DNA of 64,000 nucleotides from NCBI RefSeq assembly GCF_900128445.1, contig NZ_LT671417.1, positions 2,119,201-2,183,200 on the forward strand. The letters run 5' to 3'. Under the pieces are notes generated by a model. It was not told where the DNA came from. It saw only the letters and a program-made list of their open reading frames with translations, and did no database searches. Numbering within the stretch: position 1 is the first letter of the stretch; each line of letters opens with the position of its first letter. The stretch comes from Thermophilibacter provencensis (GTDB lineage: Bacteria; Actinomycetota; Coriobacteriia; Coriobacteriales; Atopobiaceae). Below are positions 40,711-49,561 of this stretch, in pieces. The translations under genes and the position numbers were made by a program.

Positions 40711-40753
40711 GTGGTTTGGAACGTTTTCAGATTCGGGAAGGAAGGAGGCTGCC

Positions 40754-41218
40754 GTGCGTGAGAAGGGGGACGGCACGCGGCCGGAGAGCGAGGCGCTGCG
40801 CATCATGCGCAACCTCGGGTTCTTTGGCTACTACCTCCACGTGCACTGGGGCGGCAGGAACGGGAAGCAGCACATCCTCGTGGAGCTTCTCGCCCACGAG
40901 GGAAGGATGACGCAGCGCGACCTCCAGGAGGCGTCGTGCATCACGTCCGCCTCGCTCTCCGAGGTCATCGCCAAGCTCGAGGCCGAGGGCCTCGTCGAGC
41001 GCGAGCGATCGGAGACCGACCGCCGCCAGCTCACGGTGACGCTCACCAAGCCGGGGACGGAGCGGGCGCGCGAGGTGCTGCGCACGCGCGAGGAGTTCGA
41101 GAGGCTCGCCTTCGACTGCCTCTCCCCCGAGGAGACCACGCAGCTCGCCAGCACGCTCGACCGCGTGGCCGCCCGCTGGATGGAGATCGAGGCCGAGAAG
41201 AGGGGTGATGACCGATGA
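40754..41218 (+). CDS. MarR-family transcriptional regulator
   Basis: 154 aa from a GTG at 40754 (GGAGGCTGCC upstream); an ATG at 40682 lies inside the promoter and is rejected. Winged helix core: HILVELLAHEGRMTQRDLQEASCITSASLSEVIAKLEAEGLVER followed by the wing RSETDRRQLTVTLTKPG. MarR proteins usually repress exporters and release DNA on ligand binding. It overlaps the exporter gene A2 by 4 bp (ATGA), so it is co-translated. It probably binds both GGTACC operators and so controls both exporters. Confidence 0.92.
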   Translation: MREKGDGTRPESEALRIMRNLGFFGYYLHVHWGGRNGKQHILVELLAHEGRMTQRDLQEASCITSASLSEVIAKLEAEGLVERERSETDRRQLTVTLTKPGTERAREVLRTREEFERLAFDCLSPEETTQLASTLDRVAARWMEIEAEKRGDDR

Positions 41219-43065
41219 GCCTGCTGCCGAAGAAGCCCGTCATGGACCAGGAGTTCGTCAAGACCGCCGCGCACGTGAACTACGCGACGGTGGGCCGCAA
41301 GCTCACCGAGAGCGTGCGCGAGTACAAGACCGCGGCCGTCGTCACCCCGCTGCTCGTCCTCGGGGAGGTCGTCTTCGAGGTCATGATCCCGCTCTACACG
41401 GCCGACCTCATCGACGCCATCAAGTCCGGCGCCAACCTGAGCCAGATCCTCTCCACGGGGGGCGTGCTCGCGCTCATGGCGCTCGTCTCGCTCGCCTTTG
41501 GCGCCGCGGCCGGCCTCACGTGCGCGAAGGCCTCGACCGGCTTCGCGAAGAACCTCCGCAAGGACATGTTCTATAACATCCAGACCTTCTCGTTCGCCGT
41601 GATCGACCGCTTCTCCAGCTCGTCGCTCGTGACGCGCATCACCACGGACGTCATGAACGTCCAGATGGCCTACATGATGCTCATCCGCACCGCCATCCGC
41701 TCGCCGTTCATGCTCGTGCTCGCGTTCATCGCGGCCTACAGCATGGCCGGGTGGCTCGCCCTCGTCTTCGTGGTCATCATCCCGGTGCTGGCGGTCGCCC
41801 TGTTCGCCGTGATCCGCAAGGTCGTGCCCGTGTTCCGGCGCATCTTCCGCAAGTACGACGCCCTGAACGAGCGCGCCGAGGAGAACCTCGCCGGCATCCG
41901 CGTGGTCAAGTCCTACGTCCGCGAGGACTACGAGAAGGAGAAGTACGACCGCGCCGCGACCGAGGTCCAGAACGACTTCACCTACGCGGAGCGCATCCTC
42001 GCCCTCAACGCGCCGATCATGAACTTCTGCATCTACACGGTCATGGTCTTCGTGATCTACGCCGGCTCCTTCGCCATCGTCTCCACGCGCGGCGAGCTGC
42101 TCGACGTGGGGCAGTTCTCCTCGCTCATCACCTACGGCTTCATGATGCTCATGCAGCTCATGATGCTCTCGATGATCTTCGCCCAGGTCGTCATGAGCGA
42201 GGAGAACGCGCGCCGCATCTACGAGGTCCTCGACGCGAAGACCACGATCGACCAGCCGGCAGACCCCGTGACCGAGGTCGCCGACGGCTCAATCGACTTC
42301 GACGGCGTCGGGTTCTCCTATCGCGGGGACAGGGACCACGAGGCGCTCCGAGGCATCGACCTTCACATCAGGAGCGGCGAGGTCATCGGCGTCATCGGGT
42401 CGACGGGCTCCGCCAAGTCGACCCTCGTCCAGCTCATCCCGCGCCTCTATGACGTCACGGAGGGGTCCGTCCGCGTGGGCGGGCGAGACGTGCGCGACTA
42501 CGACCTCGAGACGCTGCGTGACGCCGTCGCCATGGTGCTCCAGAAGAACGTGCTCTTCTCGGGCACCATCGCCGAGAACCTGCGCTGGGGCAACGAGCAC
42601 GCCACCGACGAGGAGGTGCTCGAGGCGGCGCGCCTCGCCCAGGCGGACGAGTTCGTCCAGACCTTCCCCAACAAGTACGACACGTACATCGAGCAGGGCG
42701 GCACCAACGTCTCGGGCGGCCAGAAGCAGCGCCTCTGCATCGCGCGCGCACTCCTCAAGCGCCCCAAGATCCTCATCCTCGACGACTCGACCTCGGCCGT
42801 CGACACCAAGACCGACCGCCTCATCCGCGAGGGCTTCAGGAACTACCTGCCCGAGACCACCAAGGTCATCATCGCCCAGCGCACCTCGAGCGTCGAGGAC
42901 GCCGACCGCATCGTGGTCATGGACTCGGGCACCATCAACGACATCGGGACCCACGAGGAGCTCCTGCGCCGAAACGCCATCTACCGCGAGGTCTACCTCT
43001 CGCAGAACAAGCAGAGCCACGACGAGCGCGAGCTCGGCGAGCTGGAGGTGAGCGCCGATGAGTAG
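41215..43065 (+). CDS. ABC exporter, degenerate-site half (subunit A2)
   Basis: 616 aa. Six membrane helices and an ATPase with the same deviations as A1: Walker A GSTGSAKST, signature NVSGGQKQR, Walker B LILDDSTSAVD, switch Gln in VIIAQRTSS. It overlaps marR by 4 bp and B2 by 8 bp. A1 and A2 are clear paralogues from an operon duplication. Confidence 0.92.
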   Translation: MSLLPKKPVMDQEFVKTAAHVNYATVGRKLTESVREYKTAAVVTPLLVLGEVVFEVMIPLYTADLIDAIKSGANLSQILSTGGVLALMALVSLAFGAAAGLTCAKASTGFAKNLRKDMFYNIQTFSFAVIDRFSSSSLVTRITTDVMNVQMAYMMLIRTAIRSPFMLVLAFIAAYSMAGWLALVFVVIIPVLAVALFAVIRKVVPVFRRIFRKYDALNERAEENLAGIRVVKSYVREDYEKEKYDRAATEVQNDFTYAERILALNAPIMNFCIYTVMVFVIYAGSFAIVSTRGELLDVGQFSSLITYGFMMLMQLMMLSMIFAQVVMSEENARRIYEVLDAKTTIDQPADPVTEVADGSIDFDGVGFSYRGDRDHEALRGIDLHIRSGEVIGVIGSTGSAKSTLVQLIPRLYDVTEGSVRVGGRDVRDYDLETLRDAVAMVLQKNVLFSGTIAENLRWGNEHATDEEVLEAARLAQADEFVQTFPNKYDTYIEQGGTNVSGGQKQRLCIARALLKRPKILILDDSTSAVDTKTDRLIREGFRNYLPETTKVIIAQRTSSVEDADRIVVMDSGTINDIGTHEELLRRNAIYREVYLSQNKQSHDERELGELEVSADE

Positions 43066-44986
43066 GAACATGCACCGCGGGCGGGCGCCCAAGTCGATGG
43101 GCAGGACCGCCCTCAGGGTCCTCAAGATGCTGCGCGGCTTCTACCCGATCATGCTGCCGGCCGTCGCGTGCTGCATCCTCATCCAGTGCGTCGTCCAGGC
43201 GATGCCGAACGTCTTCATGGAGCGCGCGCTCACCGTCGTTGGGCAGACCTGGGAGTCCGGCGACTGGGCCGCGGCGCAGCCGCAGATCTTCGCCAACGCA
43301 GCGATCCTCGCCGCGCTCTACTTTGCGAGCCTCATCTGCAACGCCGTGTGGCAGCAGTGCATGGCCATCATCACCCAGGGGTCGCTCAAGAAGTTCCGCT
43401 GCCTCATGTTCGACCACATGCAGGACCTGCCGATCAGGTACTTCGACACGCACCAGCACGGTGACGTGATGAGCTACTACACCAACGACATCGACGCCAT
43501 GCGCCAGATGATCGCCCAGTCGCTCCCCCAGCTCTTCCTCACGATGCTCATGCTCTGCTCGGTCGGCTGCATCATGCTCTGGTACAGCCTGCCGCTCACG
43601 CTCGTCGTGGTGGGCGGCGCGGCCATCATGGCGCTCCTCGGCAAGACGCTCGCGAGCCGCTCGGCAAAGAACTTCCTGCGCACGCAGCGCGCCGTGGCGG
43701 CCGTGGAGGGCCTCGTCGAGGAGGTCATGAACGGCGAGAAGGTCGTCAAGGTGTTCTCCCACGAGCGCCAGATCGAGCGCGCCTTCGACGAGCTCAACGA
43801 CGAGTACCAGGACGCCGCCTGCACGGCCAACTCCTACGCCAACACGCTCATGCCCATCCTCATGAACGCCGGCAACCTGCTCTACGTGATCGTCGCCGTG
43901 GCCATCGGCGTCTTCCTGGTGCTCGGCATCCCCAACCCCGCCATCTCGGGGCTGCCGCTCACCATCGCCGTGGGCGTGCCGTTCCTCAACATGACCAAGC
44001 AGTTCGCCAACCAGATCGGCCAGATATCCAACCAGGTGAACTCCGTGGTCATGGGCCTCGCGGGCGCCGAGCGCATCTTCGAGCTCATCGACGAGGAGCC
44101 CGAGCAGGACGAGGGCTACGTCGAGCTCGTGGCCTGCACCATCGACCAGGACGGTACCGTGCGCGAGTGCCAGCGCCGCGACGGGCACTGGGCCGGCCAG
44201 TGGGCGTGGAAGCACCCGCACCAGGCCGACGGCACCGTCACCTACACACCGCTCGCGGGCGACGTGCGCCTCTTCGGCGTCGACTTTGCCTACGAGCCGG
44301 GCCACACGGTCCTGCACGACGTCTCGCTCTACGCCAAGCCCGGCCAGAAGGTCGCCTTCGTCGGCGCCACGGGCGCGGGCAAGACCACGATCACCAACCT
44401 CCTCAACCGCTTCTACGACATCGAGGACGGCAAGATCCGCTACGACGGGATCAACATCAACAAGATCAAGAAGCCGGACCTCAGGCGCTCGCTCGGCGTG
44501 GTGCTCCAGGACGTGAACCTCTTCACGGGCACCGTCATGGACAACATCCGCTACGGCCGGCTCGACGCCACCGACGAGGAATGCATCGCCGCCGCGCGCC
44601 TGGCCGGGGCCGACGACTTCGTCAAGCGCCTGCCGGACGGCTACGAGACCATGCTCACGGACAACGGCACCAACCTCTCGCAGGGCCAGCGACAGCTCCT
44701 CTCCATCGCGCGCGCCGCGGTCGCGGACCCGCCGGTCATGGTGCTCGACGAGGCCACGTCCTCCATCGACACGCGCACCGAGGCCATCGTCCAGCGCGGC
44801 ATGGACGCGCTCATGACCGGGCGCACCACGTTCGTCATCGCGCACCGCCTCTCCACCGTGCGCAACTCCGACGTCATCATCGTGCTCGACCATGGCCGCA
44901 TCATCGAGCGCGGCACGCATGACGAGCTCATCGCCAAGAAGGGCACGTACTACCAGCTGTATACGGGCGCCTTCGAGCTCGAATAG
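43058..44986 (+). CDS. ABC exporter, catalytic half (subunit B2)
   Basis: 642 aa. Six helices, the same inserted segment before the ATPase (DEGYVELVACTIDQDG...WAWKHPHQADGTVTYTPLAG), and consensus ATPase motifs: GATGAGKTT, NLSQGQRQ, MVLDEATSSID, IAHRLS. It ends with the same YYQLYTGAFELE as B1. Ends 22 bp before the 40-bp-arm palindrome at 45009. Confidence 0.92.
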   Translation: MSRNMHRGRAPKSMGRTALRVLKMLRGFYPIMLPAVACCILIQCVVQAMPNVFMERALTVVGQTWESGDWAAAQPQIFANAAILAALYFASLICNAVWQQCMAIITQGSLKKFRCLMFDHMQDLPIRYFDTHQHGDVMSYYTNDIDAMRQMIAQSLPQLFLTMLMLCSVGCIMLWYSLPLTLVVVGGAAIMALLGKTLASRSAKNFLRTQRAVAAVEGLVEEVMNGEKVVKVFSHERQIERAFDELNDEYQDAACTANSYANTLMPILMNAGNLLYVIVAVAIGVFLVLGIPNPAISGLPLTIAVGVPFLNMTKQFANQIGQISNQVNSVVMGLAGAERIFELIDEEPEQDEGYVELVACTIDQDGTVRECQRRDGHWAGQWAWKHPHQADGTVTYTPLAGDVRLFGVDFAYEPGHTVLHDVSLYAKPGQKVAFVGATGAGKTTITNLLNRFYDIEDGKIRYDGININKIKKPDLRRSLGVVLQDVNLFTGTVMDNIRYGRLDATDEECIAAARLAGADDFVKRLPDGYETMLTDNGTNLSQGQRQLLSIARAAVADPPVMVLDEATSSIDTRTEAIVQRGMDALMTGRTTFVIAHRLSTVRNSDVIIVLDHGRIIERGTHDELIAKKGTYYQLYTGAFELE

Positions 44987-45008
44987 CGAGAAGGACCCCG
45001 AGCGGGGC

Positions 45009-45093
45009 GACAGGGGTCATGACAAAGGTGACAGGGCCATCTGTCAGGAAAAACCTGACAGATGGCCCTGTCACCTTTGTCATGACCCCTGTC
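45009..45093. repeat. Perfect 40-bp-arm palindrome, TGACAAAGGTGACAGGG family
   Basis: Arms 45009-45048 and 45054-45093 are perfectly complementary around AAAAA. It follows the second exporter operon. A copy of GAGAAGGAC (44988-44996) lies between the stop codon and the palindrome. Confidence 0.9.
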
Positions 45094-45140
45094 GACCTTT
45101 TTCAGGCGCCCACGGCGCAAAACTCGCAGGTTCTTCTCGC

Positions 45141-45171
45141 TTGACGCCGACGTTGCGTCGCCGTCTACCCT
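45141..45171 (+). promoter_or_regulatory. MerR-type promoter with 19-bp spacer and dyad
   Basis: TTGACG (45141-45146) and TACCCT (45166-45171) are separated by 19 bp, too long for normal sigma-70 use but typical of MerR-activated promoters. A dyad GACGCCGACG-TTG-CGTCGCCGTC fills the spacer. It precedes the merR gene, so autoactivation is likely. Confidence 0.7.
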
Positions 45172-45195
45172 GAGGTCACAGGAAAGGAGACCCTC

Positions 45196-45588
45196 ATGAA
45201 CGCACAAGGCTACACCGTCGGCGAGCTCGCGGACCTCGCCGGGGTCACGGTATTCACCCTGCGCCACTACGACCAGCTCGGCCTGCTCCACCCGTCGCGC
45301 GACGCGCACAGCAGGTATCGCCACTACGGTCCCAAGGACGTCGACCGCCTGCAGGAGATCTTGCTGTTCCGCCGCATGGGCGCGCCGCTCTCTGACATCG
45401 CGCCCCTGCTCAAGGGCAACCGCGCGGCCCGGCGTGCGGCGCTCGCCCAGCAGCTTGAGGCGCTTCGCGCGGAGCACGAGGAGACCGACCGCCTCATCGC
45501 CACCGTCGAGCGCTCGATCGAGGCCCTCGACGGCAAGGCGAAGATGACGGACGAGGAGAAGTTCGAGGGCCTGCGCCACACGGCCTAG
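45196..45588 (+). CDS. MerR-family regulator, short TipA-like form
   Basis: 130 aa from the ATG at 45196 (AAAGGAGACC upstream). MerR HTH: YTVGELADLAGVTVFTLRHYDQLGLL, then RYRHYGPKDVDRLQEILLFRRMGAPLSDI and a long dimer helix. It ends KMTDEEKFEGLRHTA, which is how the linker into the TipAS drug-binding domain begins in TipAL-type regulators, but the frame stops there. It may therefore be a truncated TipAL or a naturally short TipAN form without ligand domain. The promoter at 45141 matches a MerR operator. Confidence 0.85.
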   Translation: MNAQGYTVGELADLAGVTVFTLRHYDQLGLLHPSRDAHSRYRHYGPKDVDRLQEILLFRRMGAPLSDIAPLLKGNRAARRAALAQQLEALRAEHEETDRLIATVERSIEALDGKAKMTDEEKFEGLRHTA

Positions 45589-45616
45589 CCCCTCCTGCCG
45601 CGCGCGGCGCGGCGCC

Positions 45617-46453
45617 TCACAGCTCCGCCCGGCTCCCCACATGCAGGTAGCGCACCCGCCCGCCGAGCTCGTCTCGCAGGATGGCGAAGGCGTCGGTTCC
45701 GGTGCAGTGGAACGTGAGGTAGCTCGCCCCGCGCGCGGCGAGCTCCGCTGCGAGCGCGCGCGTGAGGGCCTCGTCCTCGACGGTGCCGCCGCTCGGGTCC
45801 ATGAGGTGGAAGCCCGCGACAACCGCGTTGAGCGGCGCTCCGGCGATTGCCTCCGCCTCGTCCATGAGGTTCAGGATGCCCCCGTGCGAGCAGCCCGACA
45901 CCAGGGTGCGACGCCCCTCCTCCTCGACGAGCAGGCTCTGCTCGTGCAAGAACCGGTCGGGCTCGAGCGCGCCCCCGCGACGCTCCAGGAGGCGACCGTT
46001 TGAGCGCGCGACGGGACGGGCCCGCCGCGTCGTGGTGAACAGCGTGAGCCCGCCGCCCAGGGCGTGGCGCTCCCCCACCATGCGAACGCGCGGGTCCGCC
46101 GCGAGGGCCGGGTCGAGGCCGATGGCGTGATGGCGCTCCGGCGTCCCCGACGCATGCTCCTCGAAGGCCCGCTCGCGCGCGTAGACCGGGATCTCGCGCC
46201 CCGCAGCCGAGCACATCCCGAGAAACGCGGCGAGCCCGCCGCCGTGGTCATAGTGGCCGTGGCTCACCACGGCGAGGTCCGCCTCTCCAACGTCCACGCC
46301 GAGCGCGCGGGCGTTGGAGAGAAACCCGTCGTCCGGCCCCATGTCAAAGAGGACGCGCCGGCCGTCCGCGAGCTCGAGCCAGAGCGAGAGCCCGTGGCGC
46401 GCCAGCAGGCGGCTCGAGGGCGTCGAGTTCTCCATCAGCACCGTCACGCGCAT
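45617..46453 (-). CDS. MBL-fold hydrolase, DHPP-synthase-like
   Basis: 278 aa. Metallo-beta-lactamase fold with SHGHYDHGGG (metal site), SGCSHGGILNLMDEA and VVAGFHLMDPSGG, the pattern of the group annotated as 7,8-dihydropterin-6-yl-methyl-4-(beta-D-ribofuranosyl)aminobenzene 5'-phosphate synthase. That name comes from an archaeal pathway, so the role here is unknown. Convergent with merR (28 bp gap). Confidence 0.85.
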   Translation of the reverse strand: MRVTVLMENSTPSSRLLARHGLSLWLELADGRRVLFDMGPDDGFLSNARALGVDVGEADLAVVSHGHYDHGGGLAAFLGMCSAAGREIPVYARERAFEEHASGTPERHHAIGLDPALAADPRVRMVGERHALGGGLTLFTTTRRARPVARSNGRLLERRGGALEPDRFLHEQSLLVEEEGRRTLVSGCSHGGILNLMDEAEAIAGAPLNAVVAGFHLMDPSGGTVEDEALTRALAAELAARGASYLTFHCTGTDAFAILRDELGGRVRYLHVGSRAEL

Positions 46454-46597
46454 CGCATGCCTCCGCTCGTCCCAGCCTCCCCATCTCGCATCATACGCCT
46501 GCGGGCTTCTCCCGTGCGCTCGCCGAGGCAGAGGCCCCCTCGGCGCCGAGGGGGTATAACCACCTCAACAGTACGCAACGTCACGAGGGAGGTAACC

Positions 46598-47074
46598 ATG
46601 TACTTCAAGAACATCCTGGTCCCCTATGACGAGTCCGAACACGCCAAGAGCGCCCTTCACATCGCGCTCGGGCTGGCGGGGCCCTACCCGGAGGCGCGGG
46701 TGAGCGTGCTGACCGTCATCGCCTCGGCCGCGCTGCCCAACCCCACGCTGCTCGGGGACGGGGGGATCGGCACGCCCTATGCCATCGCGGACCCGGCAAC
46801 CTATGAGCGGCTCATGGACTCCGTCGTCAAGAACGCCCGCGCGGACGCGCAGGAGATCGTCGACCAGTCGCTCGACGGCGCCGAGTGCAAGGTCGTGGCA
46901 GACGCTGTCATCTCGAACTCCCCGGTCGAGGGCATCGCCGAGTACGTGAAGAGCCACGACATCGACCTCGTGGTCATGGGGCGGCGCGGCCTCGGCGCCC
47001 TGCGCGGCATGATCGGCAGCGTGAGCTTCGGCGTGCTTCGCTCCGTCGACGTGCCGGTCCTCACCGTGAAGTAG
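46598..47074 (+). CDS. Universal stress protein, UspA family
   Basis: 158 aa from the ATG at 46598 (GGGAGGTAACC upstream). N-terminal strand MYFKNILVPYDESEHAKSAL, and the ATP-binding motif GRRGLGALRGMIGSVS (G-2x-G-9x-G-S) near the end, so it should bind ATP like MJ0577. Role in stress survival is general knowledge of the family; the condition is not known. Followed by a 155-bp repeat module shared with the end of the DUF488 gene. Confidence 0.93.
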   Translation: MYFKNILVPYDESEHAKSALHIALGLAGPYPEARVSVLTVIASAALPNPTLLGDGGIGTPYAIADPATYERLMDSVVKNARADAQEIVDQSLDGAECKVVADAVISNSPVEGIAEYVKSHDIDLVVMGRRGLGALRGMIGSVSFGVLRSVDVPVLTVK

Positions 47075-47230
47075 CGTGACGGGGGCGAAGGCGCCGTCGC
47101 CGCCCCGCCCCGTCACATGCGCCCAGACAGAGCCAGCCGACGTTCTTCTCCCCTTCCGGGGCTCAAAACGTCGGCTGGCTCTGTCTGGGCGAGATGGGAA
47201 CGTCAGCCCCGGCGCCCACCCGGGCCGGCG
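47075..47230. repeat. 155-bp intergenic repeat module with 25-bp-arm palindrome, copy 1
   Basis: Perfect arms 47120-47144 and 47167-47191 (AGACAGAGCCAGCCGACGTT core) around a loop containing the GTTCTTCTC motif and a CCCC-GGGG mini-hairpin. Flanks are shared with 49997-50152: CGTGACGGGGGCGA before, and ACGTCAGCCCCGGCGCCC after. The right flank encodes the last residues of the Crp/Fnr protein. Confidence 0.85.
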
Positions 47231-47880
47231 AGAAGCTCGAAGTGGCTCCTGCGGGTCACGATGAGCCCGTCGCGCTGCATGCGCGAGAGCTCGGCGGACA
47301 GGGCGCTTCGGTCCACCCCGAGGTAGTTCGCGAGCTCCTGGCGGGAGAACGGGATGACGAAGGAGCGCGACCCGCGCTCGACCGCCTGCTCGGAGAGATA
47401 GGAGAGGACGCGCTCCCTGATGGTGCGCGGGGCGATGTGCATCATGCGCCGCGAGAGCGCGACGTTCTTCTCGGCGGAGACGCGCAGGAGGTTGCCGATG
47501 ACGCGGTGGTGTCGGGAGCAGGCGCGCTCGCAGGTGGCGAGCAGGGAGGAGGTCCGCAGCAAGAGGACCGTCGCGTCCTCGGCGGCCACGATGTCCACCA
47601 GGGTCTCGCCGCCCGGGATCGCCGAGTACGCCTCGGCGAAGATCTGCCCGGGGCCGAGATGCGCGAAGATGGCCCGCTCCCCCCAGTAGTAGTTCGCCTC
47701 GACGTTCACGCCGCCCTCGAGCACGACCCCCAGGCGCGTGACCACGTCCCCCGCGCGATAGACGCGCTCCCCTCGCCCCAGCCTCAGCTCGCGCGCGTCC
47801 AGACAGGGGAGCATCCCCTCTATGTCCCCGGGGTCCACGCCCTCGAAGAGCGCGGAGTGTGAAAGCGCGATGTAGTCCAT
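47203..47880 (-). CDS. Crp/Fnr-family regulator, divergent from hcp
   Basis: 225 aa. A cyclic-nucleotide-binding-like beta barrel (about 15-120: GERVYRAGDVVTRLGVVLEGGVNVE; FAEAYSAIPGGETLVDIVAAED) and a C-terminal winged helix (FSRQELANYLGVDRSALSAELSRMQRDGLI). No Fnr-type N-terminal Cys cluster is seen, so it is not a classical oxygen sensor. By analogy with HcpR-type regulators it may sense nitric oxide or reactive nitrogen. It is divergent from hcp with a palindrome at 47895-47912 between. Its C-terminal AGPGGRRG is encoded by an intergenic repeat. Confidence 0.9.
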   Translation of the reverse strand: MDYIALSHSALFEGVDPGDIEGMLPCLDARELRLGRGERVYRAGDVVTRLGVVLEGGVNVEANYYWGERAIFAHLGPGQIFAEAYSAIPGGETLVDIVAAEDATVLLLRTSSLLATCERACSRHHRVIGNLLRVSAEKNVALSRRMMHIAPRTIRERVLSYLSEQAVERGSRSFVIPFSRQELANYLGVDRSALSAELSRMQRDGLIVTRRSHFELLAGPGGRRG

Positions 47881-47894
47881 GGGAGCCTCCCTCT

Positions 47895-47912
47895 ATGTTG
47901 TAGAAACAACAT
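47895..47912. promoter_or_regulatory. Crp/Fnr-type operator between regulator and hcp
   Basis: Perfect palindrome ATGTTGT-AGAA-ACAACAT, 14 bp from the regulator start and about 80 bp from hcp. Binding by the adjacent Crp/Fnr protein is inferred. Confidence 0.7.
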
Positions 47913-47992
47913 ACGCCTTCCCCCGCGAGCGGTAAACCTTGTCAGGAAGAGGCCGTCCGCCGGATGGCCGCCCCGAGGGCAAGGAGGCCCAG

Positions 47993-49558
47993 ATGGCTAC
48001 GACAGGAAACGAGATGTTCTGCTTCCAGTGCGAGCAGACCGCGGGCTGCAGCGGGTGCACCGGGAGGGCGGGCGTGTGCGGCAAGCCCGCCGACGTCGCC
48101 CGCCTGCAGGACGAGCTCACGGGGGCGCTCGTGGGCCTCGCGCGCGCCGTGAGCGAGGAGGGCGCCCCCGCCGGGGTCGCGAGGCTCGTCCTCGAGGGGC
48201 TCTTCACCACCGTCACCAACGTGAGCTTCAACGCCCAGACGGTGCGCGAGCTCACGGCGCGGGTGCGCGGCGCGCGCGAGGCCCTCTCCCCCGCCCGCGA
48301 CGCGAGGGAATACGACCTCGACCTCATCTGGAACGACCCCGACGAGGACGTGCGCTCGCTCAAGTCGCTCGTGCTCTTTGGCCTCCGCGGCATGGCCGCC
48401 TATGCCTACCACGCCATGGTGCTCGGGTACACGAGCGACGAGCTCGACCGCTTCTTCCTCAGGGCGCTGCGCTCGCTCGGCGAGCGGCTCGGCCAGGACG
48501 AGCTGCTGCCCCTCGTGCTCGAGGTCGGCGAGAAGAACTACGCGTGCATGGAGCTCCTCGACCGCGCCAACACACAGACGTACGGCGTCCCCGAGCCCAC
48601 CGAGGTCTCGATGCGCATCGAGCGCGGGCCCTTCATCGTGGTCTCCGGACACGACCTCTTTGACCTGCACGCCCTCCTGGAGCAGACCGCGGGCACCGGG
48701 GTCTCCGTCTACACCCACGGCGAAATGCTCCCCGCCCACGGCTACCCCGAGCTCAGGAAGTACCCCCACCTCAAGGGCAACTTCGGCACCGCGTGGCAGA
48801 ACCAGCAGCGGGAGTTCGACGGCATCCTGGGCGCCGTCCTCTTCACCACCAACTGCCTCATGCCGCCCCGCCCGAGCTACGCCGACCGCGTCTTCACCAC
48901 CGAGGTGGTCTCCTACCCCGGGCTCGTGCACGTCGGTGACGACAAGGACTTCTCGCCGGTCATCGAGCGGGCGCTCGAGCTCGGCGGGTATCCCGAGGAC
49001 GTGCAGATGACCGGCATCAACGGCGGCACCACGCTCACCACGGGCTTCGGGCACGGCGCGGTGCTCTCCGTGGCGGACAAGGTGGTCGACGCGGTGAAGT
49101 CCGGCCAGATCAGCCGCTTCTACCTCGTGGGCGGATGCGACGGCGCCAAGCCGGGGCGCAACTACTACACCGAGCTCGTGGAGCGGACCCCCGCCGACAG
49201 CGTGGTGCTTACGCTCGCCTGCGGCAAGTACCGCTTCAACGACCTCGACCTCGGCACGGTCGCCGGGCTGCCGCGCCTCATGGACATGGGGCAGTGCAAC
49301 GACGCCTTCAGCGCCGTGACCGTGGCCTTGGCGCTGGCCGACGCCTTCGGGTGCGACGTCAACGAGCTGCCGCTCACCATCATCCTCTCCTGGTACGAGC
49401 AGAAGGCTGTGTGCGTCCTTCTCACCCTGCTCTACCTGGGCATCAGAAACATCAAGCTCGGGCCCACGCTGCCCGCCTTCGTCTCTCCCAACGTGCTCGC
49501 CTACCTGGTCGAGCACTTCGGGGTCTCCCCGATCTCCACGCCGGAGGAGGACCTCTAG
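47993..49558 (+). CDS. hcp: Hydroxylamine reductase / hybrid cluster protein
   Basis: 521 aa from the ATG at 47993 (AAGGAGGCCC upstream). N-terminal cysteines MFCFQCEQTAGCSGCTGRAGVCG bind the [4Fe-4S] cluster in the class I spacing. Hybrid 4Fe-2O-2S cluster ligands are recognisable in TTNCLMPP, LACGKYRFN, MGQCNDA and SWYEQKAV. Hcp reduces hydroxylamine and acts as an NO reductase or protein S-nitrosylase in anaerobes. Divergent from the Crp/Fnr gene; no hcr reductase follows. Confidence 0.96.
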   Translation: MATTGNEMFCFQCEQTAGCSGCTGRAGVCGKPADVARLQDELTGALVGLARAVSEEGAPAGVARLVLEGLFTTVTNVSFNAQTVRELTARVRGAREALSPARDAREYDLDLIWNDPDEDVRSLKSLVLFGLRGMAAYAYHAMVLGYTSDELDRFFLRALRSLGERLGQDELLPLVLEVGEKNYACMELLDRANTQTYGVPEPTEVSMRIERGPFIVVSGHDLFDLHALLEQTAGTGVSVYTHGEMLPAHGYPELRKYPHLKGNFGTAWQNQQREFDGILGAVLFTTNCLMPPRPSYADRVFTTEVVSYPGLVHVGDDKDFSPVIERALELGGYPEDVQMTGINGGTTLTTGFGHGAVLSVADKVVDAVKSGQISRFYLVGGCDGAKPGRNYYTELVERTPADSVVLTLACGKYRFNDLDLGTVAGLPRLMDMGQCNDAFSAVTVALALADAFGCDVNELPLTIILSWYEQKAVCVLLTLLYLGIRNIKLGPTLPAFVSPNVLAYLVEHFGVSPISTPEEDL

Positions 49559-49561
49559 CCC

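Noticed and set aside
40682-40753. Upstream ATG for the MarR gene
   Set aside because: It lies within the -35 and leader; the GTG at 40754 has a strong ribosome site and gives the usual length.
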